DNA of 64,000 bases, from positions 1,364,001 through 1,428,000 of the forward strand of contig NZ_BCAG01000003.1 of the NCBI RefSeq assembly GCF_001293685.1. The letters run 5' to 3'. Numbering within the stretch: the stretch's first letter is position 1; each line of letters opens with the position of its first letter. Both the position numbers and the translations under genes were made by a program. Origin of the DNA: Desulfatitalea tepidiphila. GTDB lineage: Bacteria > Desulfobacterota > Desulfobacteria > Desulfobacterales > Desulfosarcinaceae. The notes below the pieces were generated by a model. It saw only the letters and a program-made list of their open reading frames with translations. It was not told where the DNA came from and did not search any database. Below are positions 1 to 9,569 of this stretch, one piece after another.

Positions 1-1
1 G

Positions 2-523
2 GAGGGAGCCAAGCACCCTTTCACGGGGAAAGTCATGATGGAACATGGGACCCTGGCCAAGGACCTGGCACTGTATTATCTGCGATCCGAGCAAATTCCG
101 TCATCGTTTTCACTCAGCATCGCTTTTGATCAACAGGGGGAAATCACCGGGGCCGGCGGGCTTTTTCTGCAAGCGCTGCCAGGAGCATCGGAAGAGATGC
201 TGAAAGAGGCGGAACAAGTGGTCACCAACCTCCCGTCCATAGGACATGAGGTGCACGGCGAGGGGTTTCCGCAGGCATGGATCGACCAGAATTTCAAAGG
301 CATGTCCCCCAGGTATCTCGATTCGCGGGGAGTGGAGTTCATGTGCCACTGCAATCGAGAACAGATCAGAAGCATGATAATGCTCCTCGAAATCGCCGAT
401 ATCCAGGATCTCGCCGAAAACGGTCCATTTCCCGTTCAGATTCGATGCCACAATTGCAATACCCGGTATGATTATGATCAGGCTGAACTCAAGGCCATTT
501 ATTCAGCCCGCGTTTCCGGATGA
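2..523 (+). CDS. hslO: Hsp33 redox chaperone, C-terminal part (5' truncated by window)
   Basis: This is the C-terminal portion of Hsp33, the cytoplasmic holdase chaperone activated by oxidative unfolding. The frame is open to the left edge, so the N-terminus lies outside the window; the ATG at 35 is internal, because the codons before it already read like the family. The zinc-binding redox switch is complete: a CxC pair (CHCN) is followed about 30 residues later by CxxC (CHNCNTRY). The gene ends 7 bp from the convergent Nudix gene. The family call is firm because the four-cysteine arrangement is diagnostic. Confidence 0.93.
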   Translation, partial: EGAKHPFTGKVMMEHGTLAKDLALYYLRSEQIPSSFSLSIAFDQQGEITGAGGLFLQALPGASEEMLKEAEQVVTNLPSIGHEVHGEGFPQAWIDQNFKGMSPRYLDSRGVEFMCHCNREQIRSMIMLLEIADIQDLAENGPFPVQIRCHNCNTRYDYDQAELKAIYSARVSG

Positions 524-530
524 TATCGAC

Positions 531-1070
531 TCAGGGCGCCAAATGGAATTTTTGGGTCAAGGTGAAAAATATTCCGGCAATGGTTTTGCCGTCCTGGATC
601 TCGCCCGATTTAATCATCTCAACGACTCGAGCAAGGGGCAGGGGGTGGACTTCCAATATTTCATCCTGGTCCAGAGCCTGTCTGGCCGGCGATAGATTCG
701 AAGCCATGAACAGGTGGATGGTTTCGTCGGAATAGCCGGGTACGGGTATGATGGATCCCAAATGATCCCAATGGTCTGCCGTATAACCCGTCTCTTCGGT
801 CAGTTCTCGTTGTGCACATATCAATGGATCTTCTTTTCCGTCAAATGTTCCGGCCGGTATTTCCCAGATGAGCCTGCCCACGGCATGGCGATATTGTTTG
901 AGCATCAACACCCGATCCCCGTCCAACACCGGTACGATGGCCGAAGCGCCTGGATGGCGGATGACCTCCAAATCCAATGTATAGCCGTTGGATAGAGTGA
1001 CATTTTCAACCGTCACGTTGAATACCCGACCTTTGCGCAGGATCTGCTTTTTATGGACAAGAGGTTCCAT
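531..1070 (-). CDS. Nudix hydrolase, ADP-ribose pyrophosphatase-like
   Basis: A 179-residue protein with a complete Nudix box (G-x5-E-x7-REL-x-EE-x-G, around residues 75-97), preceded by the usual beta strands with KQYRHA and WEIPAG. Members of this subgroup hydrolyse ADP-ribose or related nucleoside-diphosphate sugars with Mg2+ in the cytoplasm; the exact substrate cannot be read from sequence. Its ATG lies 3 bp after the stop of the upstream TPR gene, so the two are probably co-transcribed and translationally coupled. It converges on hslO. Confidence 0.9.
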   Translation of the reverse strand: MEPLVHKKQILRKGRVFNVTVENVTLSNGYTLDLEVIRHPGASAIVPVLDGDRVLMLKQYRHAVGRLIWEIPAGTFDGKEDPLICAQRELTEETGYTADHWDHLGSIIPVPGYSDETIHLFMASNLSPARQALDQDEILEVHPLPLARVVEMIKSGEIQDGKTIAGIFFTLTQKFHLAP

Positions 1071-1073
1071 TTT

Positions 1074-1697
1074 TTATGATTTGGGCCTTTTCTGTTCGGT
1101 TGAAAGGGTTTGCTTTACCTGTTGGATGATTTGATTCAGGGGTTCACCGGTCGGGGTCTTGGCATTCGGGTTGATGGCTACCAGGTTCTCCCAGGCCGAT
1201 AGCGCACCGGCAGGGTCCTGCATATCGTGCATCAACACCACTCCTTTATTATACATTGCAATTTCATGGTTTGGATTCGAAATTAAGGCGCGATCAAAAC
1301 TTTCAATGGCTTTTTGGGGATTGCCGGTGCGGCGGTGCATCACGCCCAGATCGGTCCATACATCCGGACGGTTCCCGTCGATACGCAATGATTTTTCATA
1401 GGATTCGATGGCCAGGTCGGGTTGCCCCGTATCGAAATAGAGATGGCCCAGATGTGTCCACGCATCCACATCCTCCGGGTTTTTTTCGGTTCTCGCGACC
1501 AGATGGGCGATTTGTTCTTTTTGCTGCGGTGTCATCTGGGGGGATTGTGCGTCCCCCGAAAGCATGGCCGATCGGGTGGAACGGTAAACGCTGAAGGTCA
1601 CACCACCGACAAATCCGACGGCCAGGGCGATGGCGATCAGCAAAATGACATTCTCTGTTTTGATGTAACCTTTTAGGGCGGCATTGGTTTTAGACAC
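1074..1697 (-). CDS. Membrane-anchored TPR protein
   Basis: A 207-residue protein with one N-terminal transmembrane segment (about residues 17-38) followed by three tetratricopeptide repeats (about residues 75-175), carrying the W-LG-Y/A-Y-P spacing typical of TPRs. It begins at a GTG preceded by AAAGGT. The arrangement resembles NrfG/CcmH-type TPR subunits that hold partners at the outer face of the inner membrane, but no cytochrome-maturation genes are adjacent, so only a scaffolding role is inferred. It is first in a two-gene unit with the Nudix hydrolase. Confidence 0.8.
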   Translation of the reverse strand: MSKTNAALKGYIKTENVILLIAIALAVGFVGGVTFSVYRSTRSAMLSGDAQSPQMTPQQKEQIAHLVARTEKNPEDVDAWTHLGHLYFDTGQPDLAIESYEKSLRIDGNRPDVWTDLGVMHRRTGNPQKAIESFDRALISNPNHEIAMYNKGVVLMHDMQDPAGALSAWENLVAINPNAKTPTGEPLNQIIQQVKQTLSTEQKRPKS

Positions 1698-1830
1698 GAA
1701 CGCGTACCTTTCTGTTGGCTGTCGTTGGGGTTGAATTCATTCGTGACAATATAGGCGTGGAAATCTCCTCGGGCAAGCCGAAAGCGAGGATTGCTCTTTG
1801 CGAATTCTTCAAACTTGAATTGATAGGGAA

Positions 1831-2412
1831 TCAGCGAATCGGCTCAAAGGTGAATTTCTGTCCACCGATGGCGGCCTCGGCCATGAAACCACCTTTGGCG
1901 TGAACAAAAATGGCCATGCCCTTGGTGTAACCCGGGGCGGACTGAAGACCCGTATCCGGTCCAGTGCTTACCCCCGCACTTGTCCCCCCTGTGCCGGTCT
2001 GGGCCTGTGCACCTGCTGTGATGGCCACCGCCGAGGCGGTTGCGTCAAGTTCAAAACTACCGCTGGTAAATTCATCATAGGCTCTTTTATCCTGAAAAAA
2101 TATGATTTCCTGGAATACCTGCCCGCCCACCTGGAAGCCTACGGAGATCTTGGCAAGCGTCGCGACACCGGTGACCTGGCCGTGCTGGTAGACCTTGCCG
2201 TGCCCGTAAGCACCACCGATACCCACCGCCCCTTTTCCGATGCTTGGAAAGACCGCATACCCATATGCCGAATCAAAATAGGGCTTCAACTCTTCTGATT
2301 TTTGAAATAGAGCGATGGTCTCGGTGAACTGGTCCGCCATGACCGGAGCGCACACGCTGAGCACCAGGACGGCGACCCATACATAACGACATCTGCAGAT
2401 CACACGCTTCAT
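1831..2412 (-). CDS. SYLF-domain (Ysc84/DUF500) exported lipid-binding protein
   Basis: The start at 2412 is chosen because GGGAGG lies just upstream and the protein then opens with a clean signal peptide (MKRV, hydrophobic core, PVMA cleavage site). The mature part is a SYLF domain: SEELKPYFDSAYGYAVFP, the glycine-rich GKGAVGIGGAYG segment and a VGFQVGGQ motif. SYLF proteins bind phosphoinositides or lipids in eukaryotes; bacterial versions are exported and poorly understood. A Gly/Thr-rich stretch sits near the C-terminus. It is monocistronic, with 216 bp of non-coding DNA upstream (2413-2628) in which nothing else was identified. Confidence 0.88.
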   Translation of the reverse strand: MKRVICRCRYVWVAVLVLSVCAPVMADQFTETIALFQKSEELKPYFDSAYGYAVFPSIGKGAVGIGGAYGHGKVYQHGQVTGVATLAKISVGFQVGGQVFQEIIFFQDKRAYDEFTSGSFELDATASAVAITAGAQAQTGTGGTSAGVSTGPDTGLQSAPGYTKGMAIFVHAKGGFMAEAAIGGQKFTFEPIR

Positions 2413-2628
2413 GATTTTCCTCCCTTTGGCCGGAATGAAAATATGCATCAATTCCGGTACTGGTTGAGAAGCCAGACATCATGGCCCAATCCATTTTTCT
2501 ATGGTGGAGCCCCACAGGCACTCAATTAAACTGAAGCGCCGCATTTATCAAGGAAAACGGCTGGGCGGCAGGTCAAACTGAAGGCAGGATCATGCAAACA
2601 ATAGCTGAAAAACAGGAAAACGATATGA

Positions 2629-3210
2629 TCATCGGCCCTTGCTGACTCGCTCCCAGACTTGATCGATGGTGGCCAGGGACAGGCGTTGTGGATCGATTTG
2701 AATCGTATGTGCTTCAGGAAGATATCTATTGATGACCAGGGAAATCTGTGTGGTCAGCGCATCGATTTTGAGGTCGTTCAAAGTGGTGATCATTTTAATG
2801 TCGTCCTCTGCCAATTGACGAAGATAGGCCAGGCGGTCACGGCCGGTTTGATACCCCAGCAGTTTTGCATCCAGCTCATCCATATAGGTATAGACGGTCC
2901 GCAACAACTCCAGATTATAGTGTAGGCGCAGATGTCGTTGGGCTTGTGAGAGATTTTTAATTCCAAAGCTTTTCAGTACCACTTGGATTTCGGCGGCCAG
3001 GGCTTTGTGTTGCCCAGCGAGACCCTCACGGATGGATTTCACCTGGGCCGAACGATCCTCGAGTTGCTGAACGAGCAAATCGATATCGGCAATTTTCTGT
3101 TCGAGCTCCACGGCCTTTGGGTTGGCCCAGGCCGATTCGACAGTCGTGGCATGGCTTCCGATCAAAATGCCTATCCAGCAAATGGTCCAAAAATATTGCT
3201 TTGCTTTCAT
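2629..3210 (-). CDS. Exported coiled-coil protein of unknown function
   Basis: Starting at the ATG at 3210, this 193-residue protein has a signal peptide (MKAKQYFWTICW, hydrophobic core, ending near SAWA) followed by mostly alpha-helical, charged sequence with a coiled coil about residues 35-75. No catalytic motif was recognised. It begins only 4 bp after the stop of the large repeat protein (3215-5632), so the two are almost certainly coupled; since that partner is a membrane protein with a large C-terminal domain, a joint envelope function is inferred. No named family was recognised. Confidence 0.7.
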   Translation of the reverse strand: MKAKQYFWTICWIGILIGSHATTVESAWANPKAVELEQKIADIDLLVQQLEDRSAQVKSIREGLAGQHKALAAEIQVVLKSFGIKNLSQAQRHLRLHYNLELLRTVYTYMDELDAKLLGYQTGRDRLAYLRQLAEDDIKMITTLNDLKIDALTTQISLVINRYLPEAHTIQIDPQRLSLATIDQVWERVSKGR

Positions 3211-3214
3211 AGCG

Positions 3215-5632
3215 CTATTGTGCCTCCAGTTGTCTTCTGAGCTTTTCCGAAAGAAACAATCGGGTGCCGTAATTTTCCCAGGGGCCGATGGCATGCAACC
3301 CGACCAGTTCGAGCTGTTCCCCCCGCCATCGTGAAAGATGGGCCGTGACTTCGGGGGACAGTTGCGTCAATCCGTTCAAGGAGAGCCGTTTGCCGGGCCA
3401 GGCAGCCAGCTGTTTTGCAGATTCGACCGGCAAGTCCTTCAATCCGTTCAAGCTGATCCATTCACCTGGCCATTTCGCCAATATTTCGGCCACATCCGGT
3501 GGCAACTCGCTTAACGAATTGAGATATAAATCTTTTCCAGGCCACTTGACCAGGCAGCGTGCTGTTTCAGCCGACATGGCGGTTAATTGATATTTTCGGT
3601 CGTAATTCCCCTGGCAAATCTCTTTGCTGATGGCTCTGTTCAGAGGCGCCCGCTGGGCTAGTAAGTTAGCCCGCTGACCGATCTCCGCGCTGATTTCAGT
3701 CCAGATCGAGGCCAGTTGGACGGCCGGCACGTCCACCTGATCGATGGAAAGCTGCGTGTTATACTGCATGTAGCTCGTGAGTGCCGTTTGAGCCTTTCGC
3801 ACAAAATCGTCGATCGGCAACCCATAGATACCCGTAGACAGGATGTCGTAAGTATCTGTTTTGCGCTCCAAATAGAGGAGTTCTTCTGCCATGGCCGTGA
3901 GCTGGGCGTTGGGGGTGTTAAGTTTCGAGATATACGTTTTACGACGTTGAATGGCTCTGAGCGCCAACTCGATTTTCTTGTCGTTCATCGCCTCGCTGAA
4001 AGCTGGAATACGGCCCTGTTCCAGAGTTTGCTCGATTTTTTCTTTTTCTTCTTCGATGCCACGGGCATAATAACTTTTCAGCTGTTCGATGTCGTTGATT
4101 TTGATTTGAATTTGCTCCCTGGCCTTGGAAAGGTTTTGTTTCAAGGATAAAAATCCACTTTCAGGGTCAACGTCGACAGGCGTTTCAATGACCGACGTAA
4201 TGCTTTTGATGCTCTCGTTTTCATTATCCGCAGGAGCAGGCTCTGTTTCAGTCGGATGGTTCTCGGACACCGTCATGGGTTCCGCGGTAGGATCGACTTG
4301 CGTATTGCTGGACGCGCTGATTGGCGTCGATTTTGGACGTATGTCATAGCGATCCAACAGGTATACGCCGAAAATGATGACACACGCGGCGATCGCAATG
4401 ACAGCAGCGATTCGTTTGCCACGCTGCCGGAGGAAAGATCGTCGGTCGGATTTTTTTGGGATTGTTGAATCTTCAGGATGAATTTCTTGAAGTATGGGAT
4501 ACGGCTGTGTCCGTGTTTCTTGTATTGGATCGTCAATTGGTGCCGATGGTTCCACGGGGGGCGCTTTTTTCATATCCGACGATGATGCTTCCGGGGTTGC
4601 CTCGGTTAGTAAATTGCTCAGTTCATCGTCAAATTCTTCGATGGTCAACCCTTTGTTTTCCTCGGCTTCCTCTTCTCCAACAGCAGCATCAGCGGATACT
4701 TCATCTTTAAGCTTTTTTGCATTGATATCGGCCATAATGGCGTCGAGGGCCGCCTGCTGATCCTCAGACAGGTCGTTATCTCCCGCATCGTTTTCGGAAG
4801 CGGGCTTTTCTTCCTCTGTCGTATCTTTCTGCCTTTTTGAACTGATTTCGGCCATGATGGCATCGAGAGCCGCTTGCTGATCCTCAGACAGGTCGTCATC
4901 TCCCGAATCGTTTTCGGAAGCGGGTTTTGCTTTCTCTTTCGTGTCTCCCTGCCTTTTCGCACTGATATCGGCCATGATGGCGTCGAGGGCCGCCTGCTGA
5001 TCTTCAGATAGATCGTCATCCCCGTTGTTGTTCTTTTCGATTTGATTTTTGGGATCGATCGTTTCGGTTTTCCGTTTGGCGTCAATTTCGGCCATGATGG
5101 CATCGAGGGCGGCCTGCTGATCTTCGGACAGGTCTTCACCCTCGGTGTTTTTTCCGATGTTCGCTTTTTCATCCCCTGATGCATGGCCTTCGCTTTTGGA
5201 ATTGATCTCGGCCATGATGCGATCGAGGGCTGCCTGTTGATCCGAATCCAGTTCGTCTGGGGCTTTGATAGAGGCATCATCCGGGGAGGCGTCCCTGCCC
5301 CCGGCGCCAGAATCGGTCGTCGTGTTTGAAGTGGGTTGGGTCTCTTCAGCTTTCACCGGCGGTGATACGTCGACATCGGCGGACGGCGAAGATGCAACTG
5401 CCGAGTCGGATGCCATTTCCGAGCCTGAACCGTCCTTGGCATTTGTATCGGCTTTCAGCGGTGGTTTTTCGGAAGCCTCGCCGGCAGGTTCCTCAGACGG
5501 ACCACTGGCAGCGTTGATTTCAGCCATGATTTTCTCAAAAGCGGCTTTTTCATCGGCGCTTAGACTGGCCAGTTCGTCATCAAAATCAGCATCCTCGTTA
5601 TCCCGCTTGTTGTCTTGATCCATCTCTGCCAT
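3215..5632 (-). CDS. Repeat-rich single-span membrane protein with leucine-rich-repeat-like C-terminus
   Basis: An 805-residue protein with three parts. Residues 1-330 are very acidic and contain six copies of an LSEDQQAALDAIMAEI-type helix; five of them recur every 40 residues, separated by charged linkers. One transmembrane segment lies about residues 407-430. The rest is a helical domain followed by four copies of a 22-residue repeat with WPGKxLxLNGLxxLP character (about residues 690-780), like a short leucine-rich repeat. No enzyme motif is visible. It precedes the coupled exported coiled-coil gene. The N-terminal half is probably cytoplasmic and could bind a partner many times over; this is inference. 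A second possible ATG lies at 5623. Confidence 0.75.
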   Translation of the reverse strand: MAEMDQDNKRDNEDADFDDELASLSADEKAAFEKIMAEINAASGPSEEPAGEASEKPPLKADTNAKDGSGSEMASDSAVASSPSADVDVSPPVKAEETQPTSNTTTDSGAGGRDASPDDASIKAPDELDSDQQAALDRIMAEINSKSEGHASGDEKANIGKNTEGEDLSEDQQAALDAIMAEIDAKRKTETIDPKNQIEKNNNGDDDLSEDQQAALDAIMADISAKRQGDTKEKAKPASENDSGDDDLSEDQQAALDAIMAEISSKRQKDTTEEEKPASENDAGDNDLSEDQQAALDAIMADINAKKLKDEVSADAAVGEEEAEENKGLTIEEFDDELSNLLTEATPEASSSDMKKAPPVEPSAPIDDPIQETRTQPYPILQEIHPEDSTIPKKSDRRSFLRQRGKRIAAVIAIAACVIIFGVYLLDRYDIRPKSTPISASSNTQVDPTAEPMTVSENHPTETEPAPADNENESIKSITSVIETPVDVDPESGFLSLKQNLSKAREQIQIKINDIEQLKSYYARGIEEEKEKIEQTLEQGRIPAFSEAMNDKKIELALRAIQRRKTYISKLNTPNAQLTAMAEELLYLERKTDTYDILSTGIYGLPIDDFVRKAQTALTSYMQYNTQLSIDQVDVPAVQLASIWTEISAEIGQRANLLAQRAPLNRAISKEICQGNYDRKYQLTAMSAETARCLVKWPGKDLYLNSLSELPPDVAEILAKWPGEWISLNGLKDLPVESAKQLAAWPGKRLSLNGLTQLSPEVTAHLSRWRGEQLELVGLHAIGPWENYGTRLFLSEKLRRQLEAQ
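4722..5270. repeat. 120-bp tandem direct repeat inside the membrane-protein gene
   Basis: Five direct repeats with an exact 120-bp period lie with equivalent positions at about 4741, 4861, 4981, 5101 and 5221. The conserved core of each reads TCGAGGGCCGCCTGCTGATC, with few changes, and encodes the QQAALDAIMAEI helix; linkers between cores diverge more. A sixth, weaker protein copy lies at the N-terminus. The regular period implies amplification by slippage or unequal recombination, so copy number may vary between strains. Confidence 0.9.
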
Positions 5633-5640
5633 CGCTACAA

Positions 5641-5943
5641 TCCACTAAATATATTAAATAAATTAGATCGACCGCCGATGTTGCCCCCCCCTTAACAGCA
5701 TGGGCCTGGCTGATGCTTTCCTTATTATATACTGTCATATCGACAGGTTTGATCCAAACTTGAATAGGGAACCACCGCGTTCGAGAAATGGCAATTCGCA
5801 TGGGTCGTGGTGTTTCTGAACAGGCAGAACGGCGCCGGTCGCTGCCGTTTTTCAAAGCCAATATCTTACGTTTAATTCTCATAACCACTATGGTATAAAG
5901 ATTTTTTAAAATATGAGGTCAAAATCTTTCGTTTGGACTGCCG
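5641..5943. promoter_or_regulatory. Divergent intergenic region with candidate regulatory inverted repeat
   Basis: This gap separates the leftward repeat-protein gene from the rightward hybrid kinase and should hold both promoters. A TATAAT box for the leftward gene can be read on the minus strand (5724-5729), without a good -35. Just upstream of it lies an inverted repeat, CTGTC-5 nt-GACAG (5732-5746), positioned for a regulator. No convincing gene was seen here. Confidence 0.4.
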
Positions 5944-8163
5944 ATGGGTGATCGCGTCTGTCCCGGCGAAGGTTTATTATTTTCATTACTATCAAAGGCT
6001 TCTCCTGAAACAATGAGTAGTGATGCAAGGGAAATATTGCAGACGTCCGCAATTGAATCATTGGAGATGCAACTGCAAAAGGAGCGCGGAGCGCGACAGG
6101 CGGCCGAAGAACGGATCCGAAAGGTTGTCGCCGATCACAAACGGCTCGAAATAGAATTGGTGCGTTACAGGGACCATTTTGAAAGTCTGGTCGCCAATCG
6201 CACGGCAGAGTTGATGGCCACCAATGAAAAGCTCATGGTTGAAAACCGTGAGCGTCGAATGGCCGAGCGTGAACGGCGCGCCTTCGAGGATCAGTTCCGA
6301 GAGGCATCACTGATGCTGGAGGCCATGCTCAACGCCATCCCCGACATTATCGGTGTCCAGGACAGCAATCATCGCATCATTCGTTTTAACAAGGCTGGCT
6401 ACAAATTTTTCAACCAAGTCGAAAATGAGGTGATCGGCAAACGCTGTTATGAACTGATCGATCAGGGGGCGCCTTGCGAAAATTGCGTGACGCGGCAAAT
6501 TCTGGAGACCAATCAGCCCGCACAACTCGAAAAATATATTGATGCCAAGGGCGTCTGGATGGATATCCGCGCCTATCCGATTCGGGACATGGACGGACGG
6601 GTGTTTCGAATCGTCGAGCACTGGCGTGACATCACGGAATTGAAACACAGTCAGGCCTCACTTGTCGAATCCGAAGAAAAATACCGGTTGCTGGTCGAGA
6701 ATGCCAACGAAGGTATCTTTATTTTTCAGGAAAACCAGTTCAAGTTTTCCAACCGCAAGGCCAGGGAAATCGCCCGTCGGCTGGGCATGCCGACGTTACG
6801 AAAACCATTGATCGACTATATCTACAAATCCGACCGGGGCAAAGATCCGGGTCTTTTCATGCGTCGATTAAATGGCGAAGACCCCAAACCGCATGCAATT
6901 TCCTTTAGGGTCGTCGATCAGGACAACGAGATCCTGTGGGTCGAATTGAACACCGTCAATATCACCTGGAAAGGCAGACCGGGTACCCTCAACCTGGTCA
7001 GGGACATCACACAAAGCAAAGATCTCGAACGTCGCTTCCAGGAGGCTCAGCGGATGGAGTCGCTGGGCACCCTCGCCGGAGGAATAGCGCATGACTTCAA
7101 TAACTTGTTGATGGGCATCCAGGGAAATGTCTCCTTGATGTACATCGACGCCGAGTCTGATCCGTCGTTGATCGAGAAGCTTAAAAACATTGAAAATTGT
7201 GTCGACAGCGGTTCGCGACTGACCAAACAGCTGCTCGGTTTCGCCCGGGGGGGCAAGTATGTGGTCAAGCCCATGGATATGAACCAAATCCTGCAAAGTT
7301 CGGCGGATATGTTCGGGCGCACCCGCAAGGCGATCAATATCCATGGCAATTATCAGGAGGGACTGTGGACCGTGATGGTCGACGGGAGCCAGATTGAACA
7401 GGTGCTGGTCAACCTTTTTCTCAATGCCTGGCAAGCCATGAATGGCAGCGGTGATCTATACTTAAGCACCAGTAATGTGACGCTCAGCGAGACTTTTACC
7501 AAGCCGTTCGAGGCGGCGCCCGGGCAATATGTCAAGATCAGTGTGACCGATACCGGTATCGGTATGACAGAAGAGACCCAACGGCGTATTTTCGAGCCCT
7601 TTTTCACGACCCAGGAGCCGGGTCGCGGCACGGGACTCGGATTGGCCTCTGTGTTTGGGATCGTTAAAAACCACAACGGTATTATCACAGTGAAAAGCAG
7701 CCCGGGTATGGGCAGCACCTTCGAGGTCTATCTGCCGGCGTCGGACCAGCATCCTGAAGTCGATCCGGTTCCGGCCGACTCCATCGAGCTCGGGTCGGAA
7801 ACGATCCTGCTGGTGGACGACGAAGACTACATCATCGATGTGGCCCGTCTCATGCTTGAAGGCCTTGGATATACGCTTCTGATTGCAAACAACGGTCAAT
7901 CCGCGATGGAACTCTTCAAGGAGAATAAGTCGCGTATCGACCTCGTAATTCTCGATATGGTGATGCCAGATATGGATGGCGAAGCCGTCTTCAAGCAGAT
8001 GCGCGCTATCAAACCCGACGTCAAGGTCTTGTTCGCCAGCGGGTATTACGTCATTGAAGAGACGAGCAGCCTGCTGCAGGAAGGGGGTAGTGATTTCCTG
8101 CAAAAACCCTTTAACATGAATCAGCTTTCAACCAAGATCCGCAACATTTTGGGCAAGTCCTAA
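5944..8163 (+). CDS. Hybrid sensor histidine kinase with two PAS domains and a receiver
   Basis: A soluble 739-residue signalling protein. In order: a coiled coil (about 35-110), PAS1 (about 120-235), PAS2 (about 240-358), HisKA with the H-box GGIAHDFNNLL (His near 382), an HATPase_c domain (N-box near 483, GTGLGLA near 562) and a C-terminal receiver (about 619-735) with the phospho-acceptor in VILDMVMPD. It has no membrane segment. PAS1 contains a cysteine cluster (RCYELIDQGAPCENC) that could bind a cofactor or respond to redox; this is inference. No output regulator is adjacent. Start choice is uncertain: neither ATG 5944 nor ATG 6013 has a strong ribosome-binding site. Confidence 0.9.
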   Translation: MGDRVCPGEGLLFSLLSKASPETMSSDAREILQTSAIESLEMQLQKERGARQAAEERIRKVVADHKRLEIELVRYRDHFESLVANRTAELMATNEKLMVENRERRMAERERRAFEDQFREASLMLEAMLNAIPDIIGVQDSNHRIIRFNKAGYKFFNQVENEVIGKRCYELIDQGAPCENCVTRQILETNQPAQLEKYIDAKGVWMDIRAYPIRDMDGRVFRIVEHWRDITELKHSQASLVESEEKYRLLVENANEGIFIFQENQFKFSNRKAREIARRLGMPTLRKPLIDYIYKSDRGKDPGLFMRRLNGEDPKPHAISFRVVDQDNEILWVELNTVNITWKGRPGTLNLVRDITQSKDLERRFQEAQRMESLGTLAGGIAHDFNNLLMGIQGNVSLMYIDAESDPSLIEKLKNIENCVDSGSRLTKQLLGFARGGKYVVKPMDMNQILQSSADMFGRTRKAINIHGNYQEGLWTVMVDGSQIEQVLVNLFLNAWQAMNGSGDLYLSTSNVTLSETFTKPFEAAPGQYVKISVTDTGIGMTEETQRRIFEPFFTTQEPGRGTGLGLASVFGIVKNHNGIITVKSSPGMGSTFEVYLPASDQHPEVDPVPADSIELGSETILLVDDEDYIIDVARLMLEGLGYTLLIANNGQSAMELFKENKSRIDLVILDMVMPDMDGEAVFKQMRAIKPDVKVLFASGYYVIEETSSLLQEGGSDFLQKPFNMNQLSTKIRNILGKS

Positions 8164-8188
8164 TCACCTGAACCATCTTTGAAGTGTT

Positions 8189-9328
8189 TCAGAACAGTTT
8201 TAACTGACGGCCTCGATGGACGGGTGCAGGCATGACACCCGGCTGGTCTGAGGATGGCTGGCCCTGAGTTTGTCCTCTCTGCAATTTAAACTCTTCATGC
8301 GTCACACAAACCCGATCGGCGCCGATGAAACGGATATCGTGGATGGTGTCCAGCCGCAAATCCTCTTCCTGGCGAGTGACCACAGGAAAGCCGTAGTGTC
8401 GGTTGTTGTGTTTGAGACTACCCCTGGTCTTGGTTTTTTCATCTACAAACATCAAGTGTTGCTCGACTCGGCGGGCGACGATTTGGTTGGCAATTTTGGG
8501 TATCGCTGCCACCCGCTGAAGGATGACCGTTTTTAAGGCCGGATCGCATTCGAACCCAATGCAGTTTCGGCCGCTGCACATGGCCGCCAGCATGGTGGTG
8601 CCTGTGCCGAGGAAAGGGTCCAGGACCGTGTCGCCTTTCACAGAGAACATGTGGATCAGGCGGTAGGGCAGTTCTATAGGAAAGGCACCACTTCGATCCA
8701 TGTTCTTTTGGCCGTTGATTTGCTGCGCGACGCCGCGCAGATCAAACCAGACATCAGAGAACCAATGGTTGCGCTCCTCCCAGAAATATGCACTTTCCCG
8801 GCGCAACTGTTTTTGTTCTTCCAGGGGGAATTCACGTTTGGCTCCCCACCGAAATATCAATATGAACTCATGTTCCAGGGTGACGTACCCACCGGGCGGC
8901 AGCATGCCCGACCCCATGAATTTGTTGGGTGCATTGGTCGGCTTGCGCCACAATATGGCGGGCAGTTGGCTGAATCCGAGGGCGTTGAAAGCCGAAATGA
9001 TGCGAGCGTGATTGGCAAATAGCCGAAACTGGCTGTCGAAAGTTCGGGTGGCATCACCGATATTGATACATACCAGGCCGCCGGGGCGGATGATGCGCCG
9101 GACTTCGCTCCAGATTCTGTCCAATATGCGGTGCATGCTTTCAAAAGCCAAATCCGTTTCGCAAGTGGAAAGGGCCTTTTCAATGGTCGGGTTCGCGGCA
9201 CAGAACAGTTCGTCCCACATCTGGATCATGGGATAGGGAGGCGAGGTGACCACCAGATCGATGCTCTGGTCTGCCACCGTCTCCATGGCCGAAGCGTTGC
9301 CAATGACGATCTGGTGGTTTGTTTTCAT
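8189..9328 (-). CDS. Beta-class DNA methyltransferase, probably N4-cytosine, orphan
   Basis: A DNA methyltransferase in which the catalytic motif IV (TSPPYP, near residue 28) precedes the AdoMet-binding motif I (DPFLGTGTT, near residue 230), the permuted order of the beta class. SPPY rather than DPPY favours N4-cytosine over N6-adenine, but does not prove it. The start MKTNHQ at 9328 is preferred because family members begin at the equivalent point; an in-frame ATG at 9361 adds 11 residues. No restriction endonuclease is adjacent on either side, so it is an orphan, perhaps epigenetic. It is convergent with the hybrid kinase gene. Confidence 0.87.
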   Translation of the reverse strand: MKTNHQIVIGNASAMETVADQSIDLVVTSPPYPMIQMWDELFCAANPTIEKALSTCETDLAFESMHRILDRIWSEVRRIIRPGGLVCINIGDATRTFDSQFRLFANHARIISAFNALGFSQLPAILWRKPTNAPNKFMGSGMLPPGGYVTLEHEFILIFRWGAKREFPLEEQKQLRRESAYFWEERNHWFSDVWFDLRGVAQQINGQKNMDRSGAFPIELPYRLIHMFSVKGDTVLDPFLGTGTTMLAAMCSGRNCIGFECDPALKTVILQRVAAIPKIANQIVARRVEQHLMFVDEKTKTRGSLKHNNRHYGFPVVTRQEEDLRLDTIHDIRFIGADRVCVTHEEFKLQRGQTQGQPSSDQPGVMPAPVHRGRQLKLF

Positions 9329-9569
9329 AAGGAAAATCCGGTCCACCTTGTGGCATTTCAAGGATAAGTTGTCAATAGATGGGGTTCCCCCGGCCAGGGG
9401 TGATGGGACGGCGCGGATCGAGGCCTGGCGCTGAATCGTTAAACCATCGGCTCGCCATGCCTATTCAGATCATCAGCTGGGTATTGCATGTTGCAGCAAT
9501 CATGCGTAAGATGGCCGCGCTTGATCACCCCCTATTTCAATCATCACAAACAAGGAATAATCAGATAAG

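Noticed and set aside
5598-5888. Leftward 96-codon frame before the hybrid kinase
   Set aside because: It overlaps the start of the repeat-protein gene in another frame and covers the candidate promoters; no domain or ribosome-binding site.
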